DNA of 64,000 nucleotides from Candidatus Poribacteria bacterium. GTDB taxonomy: Bacteria > Poribacteria > WGA-4E > WGA-3G. Position numbers and translations under genes: made by a program. A model generated the notes under the pieces. The model worked only from the letters and a program-made list of their open reading frames with translations. It made no database searches and was not told where the DNA came from. Positions 19,463 through 27,500 of the stretch are shown here, in pieces (position 1 is the first letter of the stretch; each line of letters opens with the position of its first letter). The stretch lies in contig JAJEEK010000122.1 of the NCBI GenBank assembly GCA_022821065.1, forward strand, positions 1 through 64,000, in the 5' to 3' direction.

Positions 19463-21043
19463 ATGAATACACAAGAACAAAACAATTCATCATGTGAAAA
19501 TCTACAGAAAGTTAAAGATATTATTCACTTGATAGAGACAAAGTCGGCAGGTGGTGGCTACATCTACCGCGGTGAACGGAGATGTTATTGCAAAGTCTCA
19601 TCAAGCCTCTACCGCCAATATGGAATTGAACGAGAGCATTCTGATATAGAGGTTGTCCAGAAAGAGATGCTAGCTGCCGCGAAAAAGCACACCAGACACT
19701 TCCATCAGGATTTCGCAGTATTTCTAAACCTAAGCGGTCAGAATACCGATGAAATCATTGATTTTGAAATTCTGGCGGAACTCCAACACTACGGAGGTAG
19801 TACAAACCTTATCGCCTTTACGATCAGCTACTACGTTGCCCTTTTTTTTGCATGCGACGGTGCTTCAGATGAAGATGGTAGGTTTATCTTTCAAAGAACC
19901 GAGGCGATAAAAGACTGGATTCAGCACCCTCGGAATCCTCGCCATCGTGTTGTTGCGCAGAAAAGCGTATTCGTTAGGCCGCCCAAGGGTTTTATTGAAC
20001 CAGACGAAGATGATATTGTCACCATCCCTGCAGCCCTCAAAAGTTCAATGTTAGAGTACCTGCAGAATTACCATGGTATCTCTACGGAAAGCATATACAA
20101 TGACCTCCATGGATTTATTAAGGACCAGGGAATTCATGAGAGGGCTTACATCGAGTTTCATAGCGGTTTTGCTTGTCAAGATAGGGCGGTCATAGCAACG
20201 ACCAATGAAGAAAAACAACGAGAATATGAAAAATCTATTGCACATTATACCCAAGCGATAGAATTGAAATCGGGTTTTTCGGAGGCCTATTATAATCGCG
20301 GCAACGCTTATCGTGAAAGCGGCGATTTTGAAAATGCCATAGAAGACTATAACACGGCGATAAAACTCAAAAGCGACTATGCCGAAGCCTATTACCAGCG
20401 TGGCGATATGTATACCAGAAAAGACGATCTTGAAAATGCCATCAAAGACTTCAACGTGGCTATAAAACTGAAACTGGATTATGCCGAAGTCTATTGCAAT
20501 AGAGGCACTACTTATGGTAAAAAAGGTGAGATCGGAAAGGCTATTGCAGATTTTGACAAGGCAATACAATTTGAGCCTAATTATGCCCAGGCCTATTGCA
20601 ATCGAGCCAATGTTTACCAATACATAGGCGAGCTTGACAAGGCCATCGGAGACTATGATAAAGCCATACAACTAAAACCCAATTTTGCTGGGTTCTATTT
20701 TAACCGAGGCTTTTCTTACCAGCAAAAAGATGAGTTCAATCAAGCCATTGAAGACTATACTAAAGCAATAAAACTACACCGCGATTTTGCCGAAACTTAT
20801 CTTAATTGGGGTGATGCTTACCGCTTTGATTATGCGAATGCTTATTATTATCGCGGAGAGGCGCGGTTACACCTGCAGGCATGGGAGAAAGCAAAATCAG
20901 ACCTGACCACCGCCAGAAACATGGGAACAGATATTGCTACAGTTTTTCATGACTCCTTTGAAAATGTTGAAAATTTTGAGCAAATAACAGGCACGCAATT
21001 GCCCGAGGATATCGCCACACTACTGACACTCCCGCAGGTATAA
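19463..21043 (+). CDS. FRG-domain / TPR protein, paralogue 2
   Basis: The 526-aa protein is highly similar to its neighbours. It has FRG blocks GGYIYRGERRCYCKVSSSLYR and LQHYGGSTNLIAFTISYYVALF, and about seven TPR units. The last TPR is shortened (TYLNWGDAYRFDYANAYYYRG), as if a repeat was partly deleted. The tail is DSFENVENFEQITGTQLPED. The ATG at 19463 follows AGAAGGAAG at good spacing and aligns with the paralogue start. It lies 113 bp after paralogue 1 and is probably co-transcribed, though the gap carries a repeat. Confidence 0.8.
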   Translation: MNTQEQNNSSCENLQKVKDIIHLIETKSAGGGYIYRGERRCYCKVSSSLYRQYGIEREHSDIEVVQKEMLAAAKKHTRHFHQDFAVFLNLSGQNTDEIIDFEILAELQHYGGSTNLIAFTISYYVALFFACDGASDEDGRFIFQRTEAIKDWIQHPRNPRHRVVAQKSVFVRPPKGFIEPDEDDIVTIPAALKSSMLEYLQNYHGISTESIYNDLHGFIKDQGIHERAYIEFHSGFACQDRAVIATTNEEKQREYEKSIAHYTQAIELKSGFSEAYYNRGNAYRESGDFENAIEDYNTAIKLKSDYAEAYYQRGDMYTRKDDLENAIKDFNVAIKLKLDYAEVYCNRGTTYGKKGEIGKAIADFDKAIQFEPNYAQAYCNRANVYQYIGELDKAIGDYDKAIQLKPNFAGFYFNRGFSYQQKDEFNQAIEDYTKAIKLHRDFAETYLNWGDAYRFDYANAYYYRGEARLHLQAWEKAKSDLTTARNMGTDIATVFHDSFENVENFEQITGTQLPEDIATLLTLPQV

Positions 21044-21109
21044 ATAGGGACTAATCCTTCGGGGATGCAGAGTTTCTACAGTAGATGAGATGGTTAACAG
21101 GGTCCCAAA

Positions 21110-21130
21110 AAATCCGCAATTCAGACAGAA
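21110..21130. repeat. shortened ATCCGCG-type repeat before FRG-TPR paralogue 3
   Basis: AATCCGCAATTCAGACAGAAGG. Compared with 19417-19451, the central units are missing while the flanking Shine-Dalgarno region is kept. Confidence 0.55.
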
Positions 21131-21139
21131 GGAAGACAA

Positions 21140-22867
21140 ATGAACACAGAAAAACAAAATAACTCTTCAAATGAAAATTTACCCACAATTGAAGATATCA
21201 TCTCCTTGATAGAAGCGAAATCTGCAGGCGGTGGTTACATCTATCGCGGCGAACGGAAATGTTATCCAAAAGTATCTTCAGGCCTCTACCGCGAATTAAG
21301 TCTTGAAGCAGAGCGTTTTAATATAGAAGTTGTCCATACCCACAGTGATGGACAGAAATGTTACTCTAAGGTTTCCTCAAGCCTCTATCGCGAATTGAGC
21401 CTTGAAACAGAGTATTTTTTTGATATAGAGGTTGTCCAAAAAGAGATGCTGACTGCAGCGAAAAAGCACACCGGGCACCGCCCTCAAGATTTTCCTATAG
21501 ACTTCACGGAATTTCTGAACGTGGATGAAAAAGATACCGAGGAAGTCATTGATTTTGAAATCCTCACGGAACTCCAACACTACGGCGGTAATACAAACCT
21601 TATCGACTTCACGACTGATTACTGCATCGCTCTTTTCTTTGCCTGTGACGGGGCCCCGGGTGAAGATGGCAGGTTTATCCTGCAAAAGATTGAGGCGATA
21701 AGAGACTGGATTCATCACCCTCGGAATCCTCGCCACCGCGTTGTCGCCCAGAAGAGCGTATTCGTTAGACCACCCAAAGGCTTTATTGAACCAGCCGAAG
21801 ATGATATCGTCATCATCCCCGCAGCCCTCAAAAAGCGGATGTTAGAATACCTACGGAATTACCACGGTATCTCTACAGAAACCATCTACAACGACCTCCA
21901 TGGATTTATTATAAATCAGGGAATTCATAGGAGTGCCTACACCGAATTTTATAGAGGTTTGGTTCGTCAAGACAGAGCAGCTAAAGCAACGACCGATGAA
22001 GAAAAACAGCAGGAATATGCAAGGGCCATTGCACATTATACCAAAGTGACAGAATTAAAACCGGATTTTCCGGAAATCTATAACATTCGTGGGCTTGCTT
22101 ACCAGAGCAAAGGCGAGATTGACAGAGCTATTAGAGATTATACCAAAACGATCCAGCTGGATCCAAATAATGCCTCAGCTTATTGCGATCTCGGTAATGT
22201 TTATATGGGAGAAAACGATTGTAGCAACGCTATATCAAGCTATACCAAAGCGATAGAACTACAACCTGATTTTGCCAAAGCCCATAGCAATCGAGGTAAT
22301 GCTTATAAGGAAAAAGGTGATTTTGATAGTGCTATCAATGACTATACCACGGCTATAAAACTTCAGCCTGATGATACCGCAGCTTATAATAATCGGGGTG
22401 TGGCTTACAAGGAAAAAGGCGATATAGATAGTGCTATCAATGACTATACCACGACTATAAAACTTCAACCTAATAACGCTACAGCCTATAGCAATCGGGG
22501 CAATGCTTACATTCATAAAGGTGATATAGATAGTGCTATCAATGACTATACTGAGGCGATAGAATTGGAACCCGATCTTGCCCAAGCCTATTACAATCGG
22601 GGTTATGCTTACACGGGAAAAGGTGACTTTGATGGTGCTATCAATGACTATACCACGGCTATACAGCTCCAATCCGACTATGCCGAGGCCTATTACAACC
22701 GCGGTGTAGTGCAATTCTTTCTGCAATCATGGGAAAATGCCAGAGCGGATTTGATAACTGCCAAAAATCTGGGAGTGGATATCGCCAGCGTTGAAAACTT
22801 TGAGCTGATATTAGGTATTCAATTACTAGAAGACATCGCCGCGCTGCTAACGCCTCCACAGGCATAG
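21140..22867 (+). CDS. FRG-domain / TPR protein, paralogue 3, with duplicated FRG motif
   Basis: A 575-aa protein with the same plan as paralogues 1 and 2. Its N-terminus carries a tandem duplication of about 36 residues: GERKCYPKVSSGLYRELSLE is followed by DGQKCYSKVSSSLYRELSLE, each leading into an IEVV strand. The second FRG block reads LQHYGGNTNLIDFTTDYCIALF, closest to the family consensus. About seven TPR units follow. The tail is shorter (VASVENFELILGIQLLED-like) and lacks the FRN.FGS segment. The AGAAGGAAG Shine-Dalgarno is well spaced. The array end is marked by the repeat at 22920. Confidence 0.8.
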   Translation: MNTEKQNNSSNENLPTIEDIISLIEAKSAGGGYIYRGERKCYPKVSSGLYRELSLEAERFNIEVVHTHSDGQKCYSKVSSSLYRELSLETEYFFDIEVVQKEMLTAAKKHTGHRPQDFPIDFTEFLNVDEKDTEEVIDFEILTELQHYGGNTNLIDFTTDYCIALFFACDGAPGEDGRFILQKIEAIRDWIHHPRNPRHRVVAQKSVFVRPPKGFIEPAEDDIVIIPAALKKRMLEYLRNYHGISTETIYNDLHGFIINQGIHRSAYTEFYRGLVRQDRAAKATTDEEKQQEYARAIAHYTKVTELKPDFPEIYNIRGLAYQSKGEIDRAIRDYTKTIQLDPNNASAYCDLGNVYMGENDCSNAISSYTKAIELQPDFAKAHSNRGNAYKEKGDFDSAINDYTTAIKLQPDDTAAYNNRGVAYKEKGDIDSAINDYTTTIKLQPNNATAYSNRGNAYIHKGDIDSAINDYTEAIELEPDLAQAYYNRGYAYTGKGDFDGAINDYTTAIQLQSDYAEAYYNRGVVQFFLQSWENARADLITAKNLGVDIASVENFELILGIQLLEDIAALLTPPQA

Positions 22868-22919
22868 CAGTAAGTAAAAAACTGTCCGTTTAGCAGATGA
22901 CTTGATGTTACAGAGTGCC

Positions 22920-22955
22920 AATCCGCAAAATCCGTGTCATCCGCGATTCTGACAA
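22920..22955. repeat. dispersed intergenic repeat, ATCCGCG type
   Basis: AATCCGCAAAATCCGTGTCA then TCCGCGATTCTGAC, in the 240-bp gap after the FRG-TPR array. The rest of that gap holds the promoter at 23034. Confidence 0.65.
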
Positions 22956-23033
22956 CAACGAACCCCGAACACACAAACCTACCTCTCTTCTGAACAGGCG
23001 ACCCTATACCGACGGTTTTTCTTAAAAATAAGA

Positions 23034-23063
23034 TTGACGATCCGAATCTATAAGTTGTATAAT
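23034..23063 (+). promoter_or_regulatory. sigma-70-type promoter of the 386-aa unknown gene
   Basis: TTGACG (23034-23039), 18-bp spacer, TATAAT (23058-23063). It marks the gene at 23108 as a separate transcription unit from the FRG-TPR array. Confidence 0.65.
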
Positions 23064-23107
23064 TCAACATTAAAGGAAATCCACACTGGAAAAAATAGGA
23101 GAACATA

Positions 23108-24268
23108 ATGGATGATTTAACTAAGACCCTATTACAAAAATTAAAAGAGGACGCTGGAAAAAGTAAAGTTGAAATGGATAGAGCATGCGACCAAATGATG
23201 AGAGATTTGCATGCCAAGAACCCAGAATTAATGAAAGCGAAGGTTGAAAGTATTGAGAATGTGAGTTTTACAATTTTGTTCGGCGAGGATTCCGCTGTAT
23301 CCGATATTTGGGAAAAATTTCATAATCAAGTTGAGGATCGCATGCTTAAGCGGATAATTTATGAGATAGAGAAATTTCTTAATGAGCCTGTTCGGGACGA
23401 CGACCTGAAAAAACATCTTTGGATAGAACGTGAAGGGGAAAATAATCAATTGCAAGGAATTGTTCATGGTCCTAAGCAAGTGATAGACGAGTTACGCCAG
23501 GCCTATGATGATTTCCGTGTTCAGACTGTAATAAACACACGGGACAGATTTAGACAAGTTACGATTGATAATGCTCGTAATATTGGGCAAGTTAACTTAC
23601 CAGATATTCATATCACACTAATCTTTCCGACTTCCAACACATTAAATATTTTAAGGTACCGTACAGAGGCTGAAGTAACAAAGGAAGAGTATATCTATAG
23701 TTTACCGTCAGTTACCTTGGATACTGACGTGCTCCTCAAGATGAAAAGAGGAGAAGTTGTGGATATGCAAGAATTCCGAAAGACATACCTCGTGGATTTA
23801 GCAGTTTCACAACGAATCCGCGAAGATATTAAGTTAAGACCAAGTGAAGAGAAGTTTCTCTCGGATTATTACATTAGAACAATTCCTTCTATTATGCGCT
23901 GCAATTTTGACAGTAAAGCTAAACGATTCCTTGTAAACCCAGAGTTCAATAAACCTGGGTGTACCGAATTTTTAAAATCTGCGGAATCAATTATCAACAA
24001 TTTTTTCAAACCCAAAGGAGAAACGCCTCCAGGGTATCTGGATTGGGATCATCTTCACGCCCACTACTTATCAGGGAGAGATGTTTTTCTGACAGATGAC
24101 CAAAAAATTTTGAAGATTAAGGATCAGTTAAAAGAAGAATTGAGTATTGTTGTAATGAGTCTTGAGGATTTCTTAAATTCGTTTGAAGGCAACGAAGATC
24201 TGATAAAGTCTTTTGGAAAAGTCAGTTCCATAGATGGTGTAAGTGACATTATCTATGTCGCGGATTAA
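23108..24268 (+). CDS. uncharacterised 386-aa protein with a PIN-like C-terminal segment
   Basis: I do not recognise the whole protein. It is soluble, charged and has no signal peptide. Near residues 315-365 it reads DWDHLHAHYLSGRDVFLTDD then KILKIKDQL...IVVMSLEDFL. This resembles the end of PIN-type nuclease domains, where an H-x-x-D-x-F-L-T-x-D segment supplies acidic metal ligands. The rest, including a middle LPDIHITLIFPTSNTLNILR stretch, gives no clear family. An AGGAG lies 8 nt before the ATG, and a good promoter lies upstream. Its place in the island suggests a nuclease-type defence or toxin function, which is speculation. Confidence 0.6.
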   Translation: MDDLTKTLLQKLKEDAGKSKVEMDRACDQMMRDLHAKNPELMKAKVESIENVSFTILFGEDSAVSDIWEKFHNQVEDRMLKRIIYEIEKFLNEPVRDDDLKKHLWIEREGENNQLQGIVHGPKQVIDELRQAYDDFRVQTVINTRDRFRQVTIDNARNIGQVNLPDIHITLIFPTSNTLNILRYRTEAEVTKEEYIYSLPSVTLDTDVLLKMKRGEVVDMQEFRKTYLVDLAVSQRIREDIKLRPSEEKFLSDYYIRTIPSIMRCNFDSKAKRFLVNPEFNKPGCTEFLKSAESIINNFFKPKGETPPGYLDWDHLHAHYLSGRDVFLTDDQKILKIKDQLKEELSIVVMSLEDFLNSFEGNEDLIKSFGKVSSIDGVSDIIYVAD

Positions 24269-24300
24269 GTAAGTTGAGGGAAAGGATTGGATAATAGAAA

Positions 24301-24642
24301 TTGGAAATCAGCAGCTCAAGAATTTCGGACGATGCTCTTGTTATTCGGGGTGGTAAAAACCAAGCGAGTGACATTCAACGAGGAACCCGCACGCATCCTG
24401 CTGGAATTACTGGTGTGTCGGTGGAAAGTGCAGAAGGTGTTCCCGTTGCGGAATTAGCACAAACCATTCCGCATACGCAAATTGGCATCACAACCGTTGC
24501 AGAGGTCCGAAAAGCAGGTGGCGATGTCGTACGAACTACTGGACGGAGTCCTTATCATGCAACGTTGACCGGACTTACGCCCGAACAAGTTAGTAAACTA
24601 CTTACACCGACAGTTCCAAATCCTGGGAGAAAAAGAAGATGA
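24301..24642 (+). CDS. small conserved protein of unknown function, first of a pair
   Basis: This 113-aa protein contains SDDALVIRGGKNQASDIQRG, THPAGITGVSVESAEG, TVAEVRKAGGDVVRTTGRSP and a TGLTPEQVSKLLTP end. I recall similar small proteins annotated only as hypothetical. The likely start is a TTG at 24301; the Shine-Dalgarno (AAGGA) is about 15 nt upstream and weakly placed. The stop overlaps the next start as ATGA, so the two genes form a tight pair. A toxin-antitoxin arrangement is possible but not shown by any motif. Confidence 0.6.
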   Translation: MEISSSRISDDALVIRGGKNQASDIQRGTRTHPAGITGVSVESAEGVPVAELAQTIPHTQIGITTVAEVRKAGGDVVRTTGRSPYHATLTGLTPEQVSKLLTPTVPNPGRKRR

Positions 24643-24974
24643 ACAAACCAAGAGTTTTCGCAGACTTCCACAACGCAGATGTCCAAGGCAGGGTGCGGTT
24701 GAACTGCGCTGGAACGATAGAAGATATTAAACGTCAAGGGATTGTGCTACAAGATAGACAACCCCTTATCATCTATAGCGAAGAGTTGGAGGTGGAGGGC
24801 ATCGTTCACTACTCAGAAGAAGAAAAGTTGTGGACAGCCGTGATTGATTGGGATGCTATTCGAGAAGTAGAACCTATAGTCCCTCAACCCGCAATTCAAG
24901 CCATCAGCCATATAATGGAGCCAAAATGGGCAAACGGTGGCTACATTACCGCGATGGAAATGAATACTATGTAG
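24639..24974 (+). CDS. small protein of unknown function, second of a pair
   Basis: The 111-aa product starts MNKPRVFADFHNADVQGRVR and has alternating beta-rich stretches (GIVLQDRQPLIIYSEELEVEG). No family or catalytic motif is evident. It overlaps the preceding gene by ATGA and is almost certainly translated with it. It has no membrane segment. Confidence 0.6.
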   Translation: MNKPRVFADFHNADVQGRVRLNCAGTIEDIKRQGIVLQDRQPLIIYSEELEVEGIVHYSEEEKLWTAVIDWDAIREVEPIVPQPAIQAISHIMEPKWANGGYITAMEMNTM

Positions 24975-25091
24975 GTTTAAAATATGCGTATTATGCAATT
25001 TTAGGTCGAAAAATTTAAAAATCACAGATTAATTCTCACGCAATCCACTTGCGGATTCAAAGGTGAACCTTGGCAATAGAATATCCTCTTC

Positions 25092-25132
25092 GATCCGCGA
25101 AATCCGTGTCATCCGCGAAAATCCGCGATTCA
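25092..25132. repeat. dispersed intergenic repeat, ATCCGCG type
   Basis: GATCCGCGAAATCCGTGTCA then TCCGCGAAAATCCGCGATT, four units in a row. This is the most complete copy in the window, in the 272-bp gap between the small pair and the AbrB-like gene. Confidence 0.7.
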
Positions 25133-25184
25133 GAAAAAACACCGAACCTCTAATCCATCAATCAAAAATTTTCCACTAAAACAA

Positions 25185-25214
25185 TTGATAATTCACTGCA
25201 AATTGTGATATATT
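25185..25214 (+). promoter_or_regulatory. possible promoter of the AbrB-like gene
   Basis: TTGATA (25185-25190), 18-bp spacer, TATATT (25209-25214), followed by AGGAAAAGG about 9 nt before the ATG at 25247. Confidence 0.5.
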
Positions 25215-25246
25215 TTCCTAACTGCTTATAGGAAAAGGTGAATACC

Positions 25247-25474
25247 ATGAAAACGCTCACGTTGGAAACTGACCATAAAATCAAATTGCCCCATGACTGG
25301 GTAAAAGAACTGGGGTTGGAATCGGGTGTTACGCTTGAACGGACAGATGAGGGGATTCTTATCCGTCCCTACATAGCACAGACGTGGGATGAGGTTTATG
25401 CCGAGAAACTCAAAATGGGAACTCCTTCGGCATTAGACTTATCCGAGGTAAGCGGTGATGACCTTATCTTCTAA
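25247..25474 (+). CDS. AbrB/MazE-type swapped-hairpin DNA-binding protein (orphan antitoxin-like)
   Basis: This 75-aa protein starts MKTLTLETDHKIKLPHDWVK followed by ELGLESGVTLERTDEGILIRP, the two-hairpin pattern of AbrB/SpoVT/MazE N-terminal domains. The C-terminal tail (AQTWDEVYAEKLKMG) is typical of antitoxins of this kind. No PIN or MazF-like toxin follows, so it is an orphan or acts with another gene. The ATG at 25247 has the better Shine-Dalgarno spacing than a GTG at 25238. Confidence 0.7.
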   Translation: MKTLTLETDHKIKLPHDWVKELGLESGVTLERTDEGILIRPYIAQTWDEVYAEKLKMGTPSALDLSEVSGDDLIF

Positions 25475-25561
25475 TCAATTCGCCGGGCGCGGATTAGACG
25501 CAATGCTAACGCCTCCGTAGACATACCAGAAACAATTTCAAATATCATTTTGGAGGAAACC

Positions 25562-25807
25562 ATGCAGCAGCCTTCTATTATTGAATATTGGACCAAGCAA
25601 GCACGCCAACAAAGTGCTCTGGAAAGTACTCGCAAGCACATCTTTGAGGTCCTGGCACTGCGATTACAGCCTGACACGGCCCACACTTTCAAGCCCGCAC
25701 TGGATGCCATAGATGACTTACAACACCTTGAGCAGTTACATCGTGCTGCAATCTTGGCAGAAAATGTGGAGGATTTCCGACGGGCTTTAGAAGCAAACGG
25801 GAGTTGA
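25562..25807 (+). CDS. small protein resembling the C-terminal part of Rpn/DUF4351-type proteins
   Basis: The 81-aa product (MQQPSIIEYWTKQARQQSAL, then RKHIFEVLALRLQP, LEQLHRAAILAENVEDFRRA) looks like the helical tail found after the nuclease domain in Rpn-type PD-(D/E)XK proteins. No nuclease domain precedes it, so it is a stand-alone tail or a remnant. GGAGG at 25552-25556 fits the ATG at 25562. Just upstream, 25498-25524 shares GCTAACGCCTCC with the 3' ends of the FRG-TPR genes and may be scar sequence. Confidence 0.5.
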   Translation: MQQPSIIEYWTKQARQQSALESTRKHIFEVLALRLQPDTAHTFKPALDAIDDLQHLEQLHRAAILAENVEDFRRALEANGS

Positions 25808-25839
25808 AGGCTTCTTAGAGCGTCGCAGACGCGCGAGAC

Positions 25840-26817
25840 TTATCCTCGGGCAAGCACCAACACATCGTACGCCTGTCCATCATAAGCAAACTGGTTTCTG
25901 AACCGCCCTTCGCAAGTAAATCCGGCAGTTTCTAAAACTGCTGCCTTCTTCTCAGCACCACTATCAACATAACACTGAACTTTCGCATCAGGAAACGCTA
26001 CTGACGAAAGTAAGGTGGGAACTTCCTCGACAAAATTCGGGTGGAAAAAGAGGTCCAACACTGCAATAGCGGGTCGCCACCGGTAATCACGGCTCACAGT
26101 CGCCCAACCGACGATCACACCGTCCGACGTAATCAGCAGCTTCGCATCTTCGTAGATATTTTCTGTCTCTAAGTCGTGCTTGAAATTCAGAAAACCGCCT
26201 TCCATATTCGTCGGGCCGTAGACATTCCATATCAGACTCCGCAGCGCGTCCGAACCGACAATCCCTGATAACGCAGTGACTTTCGGCCAATCGTGCCATT
26301 CAATAGGTTTGGTTTGGACAGGGGCAGGTGCGAAGTAGTGTTCTTCAAAATCTGTGTCCACATAATACTTCATGAAACCAGACTTCGGAAACACACTCTC
26401 GAACCCGAAACTGTGGTAGATATGATACGGTGGACTGTCGTATCCAGTGCCGAGGTAGAGTGCACGTCCTTTTCGCTGGCGAAAATCCTCCATCTGATAC
26501 GCCATCACACCTTTGCACGCACCTTTTCTACGCTGATCCGGCATCGTAAAGACGTGTCCTAAAATACCGATACCTTGATGCTCGACCGTCATGATATTGG
26601 TAATGATGCTGCCATTGACTTTCCCGATGTAGAAACGGGTCTCCAAGGCATCGAGCGATTCTATGACGCACCGCTCAATATGCCACTCCCAGTTTCCTCC
26701 CTTGTGTCCAAGGAACTTTTTTATCTCTGCCGCGTATGGTTCATCGGGTGCCGTAATTACACCGACTTCCATACGTTCATTTGTCTTGAGTACCGCTTCT
26801 CCGAGTTGATTGTACAT
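25840..26817 (-). CDS. GNAT-family N-acetyltransferase
   Basis: The protein is about 325 aa. Its N-terminal half is a GNAT fold with acetyl-CoA motif GHVFTMPDQRRKGACKGVM (the R/Q-x-x-G-x-G/A loop) and a YHSFGFESV beta segment. The C-terminal half (about 200-325) looks like a second, degenerate acetyltransferase-like unit ending TAGFTCEGRFRNQF. The substrate cannot be predicted. Three in-frame ATGs lie close together; GGAG precedes the third (26817) at ideal spacing. It is divergent from ndk. Confidence 0.8.
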   Translation of the reverse strand: MYNQLGEAVLKTNERMEVGVITAPDEPYAAEIKKFLGHKGGNWEWHIERCVIESLDALETRFYIGKVNGSIITNIMTVEHQGIGILGHVFTMPDQRRKGACKGVMAYQMEDFRQRKGRALYLGTGYDSPPYHIYHSFGFESVFPKSGFMKYYVDTDFEEHYFAPAPVQTKPIEWHDWPKVTALSGIVGSDALRSLIWNVYGPTNMEGGFLNFKHDLETENIYEDAKLLITSDGVIVGWATVSRDYRWRPAIAVLDLFFHPNFVEEVPTLLSSVAFPDAKVQCYVDSGAEKKAAVLETAGFTCEGRFRNQFAYDGQAYDVLVLARG

Positions 26818-26851
26818 TGCCATCTCCATTGAATTGATAGAAAAAAATAAA

Positions 26852-26881
26852 TTGACAAAAACCGTGAAAGTATGGTATACT
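26852..26881 (+). promoter_or_regulatory. sigma-70-type promoter of ndk
   Basis: Perfect TTGACA (26852-26857), 18-bp spacer, TATACT (26876-26881), about 90 nt before the ndk start. Confidence 0.7.
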
Positions 26882-26973
26882 TAAACAGGCTTGGTGTCAA
26901 GCCCAGAATGTTGTATTTTTGTGTTAACATAGCCTATTATGTTAGCGCCTGTAGAGGTTCAAATGGAGGGACC

Positions 26974-27444
26974 ATGGAAACAGAACAGACACTGGTTTTG
27001 ATTAAACCGGATGGTGTTCAACGTGGGCTGATCGGCGAGATTATCACCCGTTACGAACACAAAGGACTCAAAATTGTTGCGATGAAAATGTTGCATCTCC
27101 CGCATGTCGCTGCAGAAGCGCTCTATGCCCCCCATCGCGGTAAATCTTTTTACGATACACTCATCAATTTCATGACATCGGCACCTATTGTGGCACTCGC
27201 TATTGAGGGACAGAACGCTGTAGAATTAGTACGGGTCCTTAACGGGGATACCAATCCGAGGAAATCAGAACCCGGCAGTATCCGAGGCGATTTCTCTATT
27301 GATATAACACACAATGTTGTGCATGCATCAGATACAGCGAAGACGGCTGAACGGGAGTTGGAAATCCTGTTTGCAGCTGACGAGCGATGCCAATATCGCC
27401 GCATTGATGAGGCTGTCCTCAACGCCGTATCTAATGTGACTTAA
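26974..27444 (+). CDS. ndk: nucleoside diphosphate kinase
   Basis: A 156-aa cytoplasmic enzyme that moves the gamma-phosphate between NTPs and NDPs. It begins METEQTLVLIKPDGVQRGLI, the standard family start. H117 in NVVHASDTAKTAERE is the phosphohistidine. The usual serine after it (HGSD) is kept as HASD. The length is about 15 residues above the bacterial norm because of the C-terminal end. The frame is open 34 codons upstream, but GGAGGG 4 nt before the ATG at 26974 and the family alignment fix the start. Confidence 0.96.
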   Translation: METEQTLVLIKPDGVQRGLIGEIITRYEHKGLKIVAMKMLHLPHVAAEALYAPHRGKSFYDTLINFMTSAPIVALAIEGQNAVELVRVLNGDTNPRKSEPGSIRGDFSIDITHNVVHASDTAKTAERELEILFAADERCQYRRIDEAVLNAVSNVT

Positions 27445-27500
27445 CCCTAATAGACTGCGTTTCATCTATAATACATTTGGACTCTTAACGAGATACTTAC

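Noticed and set aside
16550..22800. Regular DNA periodicity that could be taken for a CRISPR array
   Set aside because: The period is about 102 bp and the repeats are translated TPR units with no unique spacers of CRISPR size.
25247..25807. Toxin-antitoxin pair formed by the AbrB-like and the Rpn-tail-like genes
   Set aside because: The second gene has no toxin motif, and the two are separated by about 87 bp of scar-like sequence.
26872..26973. N-terminal extension of nucleoside diphosphate kinase
   Set aside because: It overlaps the -10 box, and the family start and GGAGGG point to 26974.
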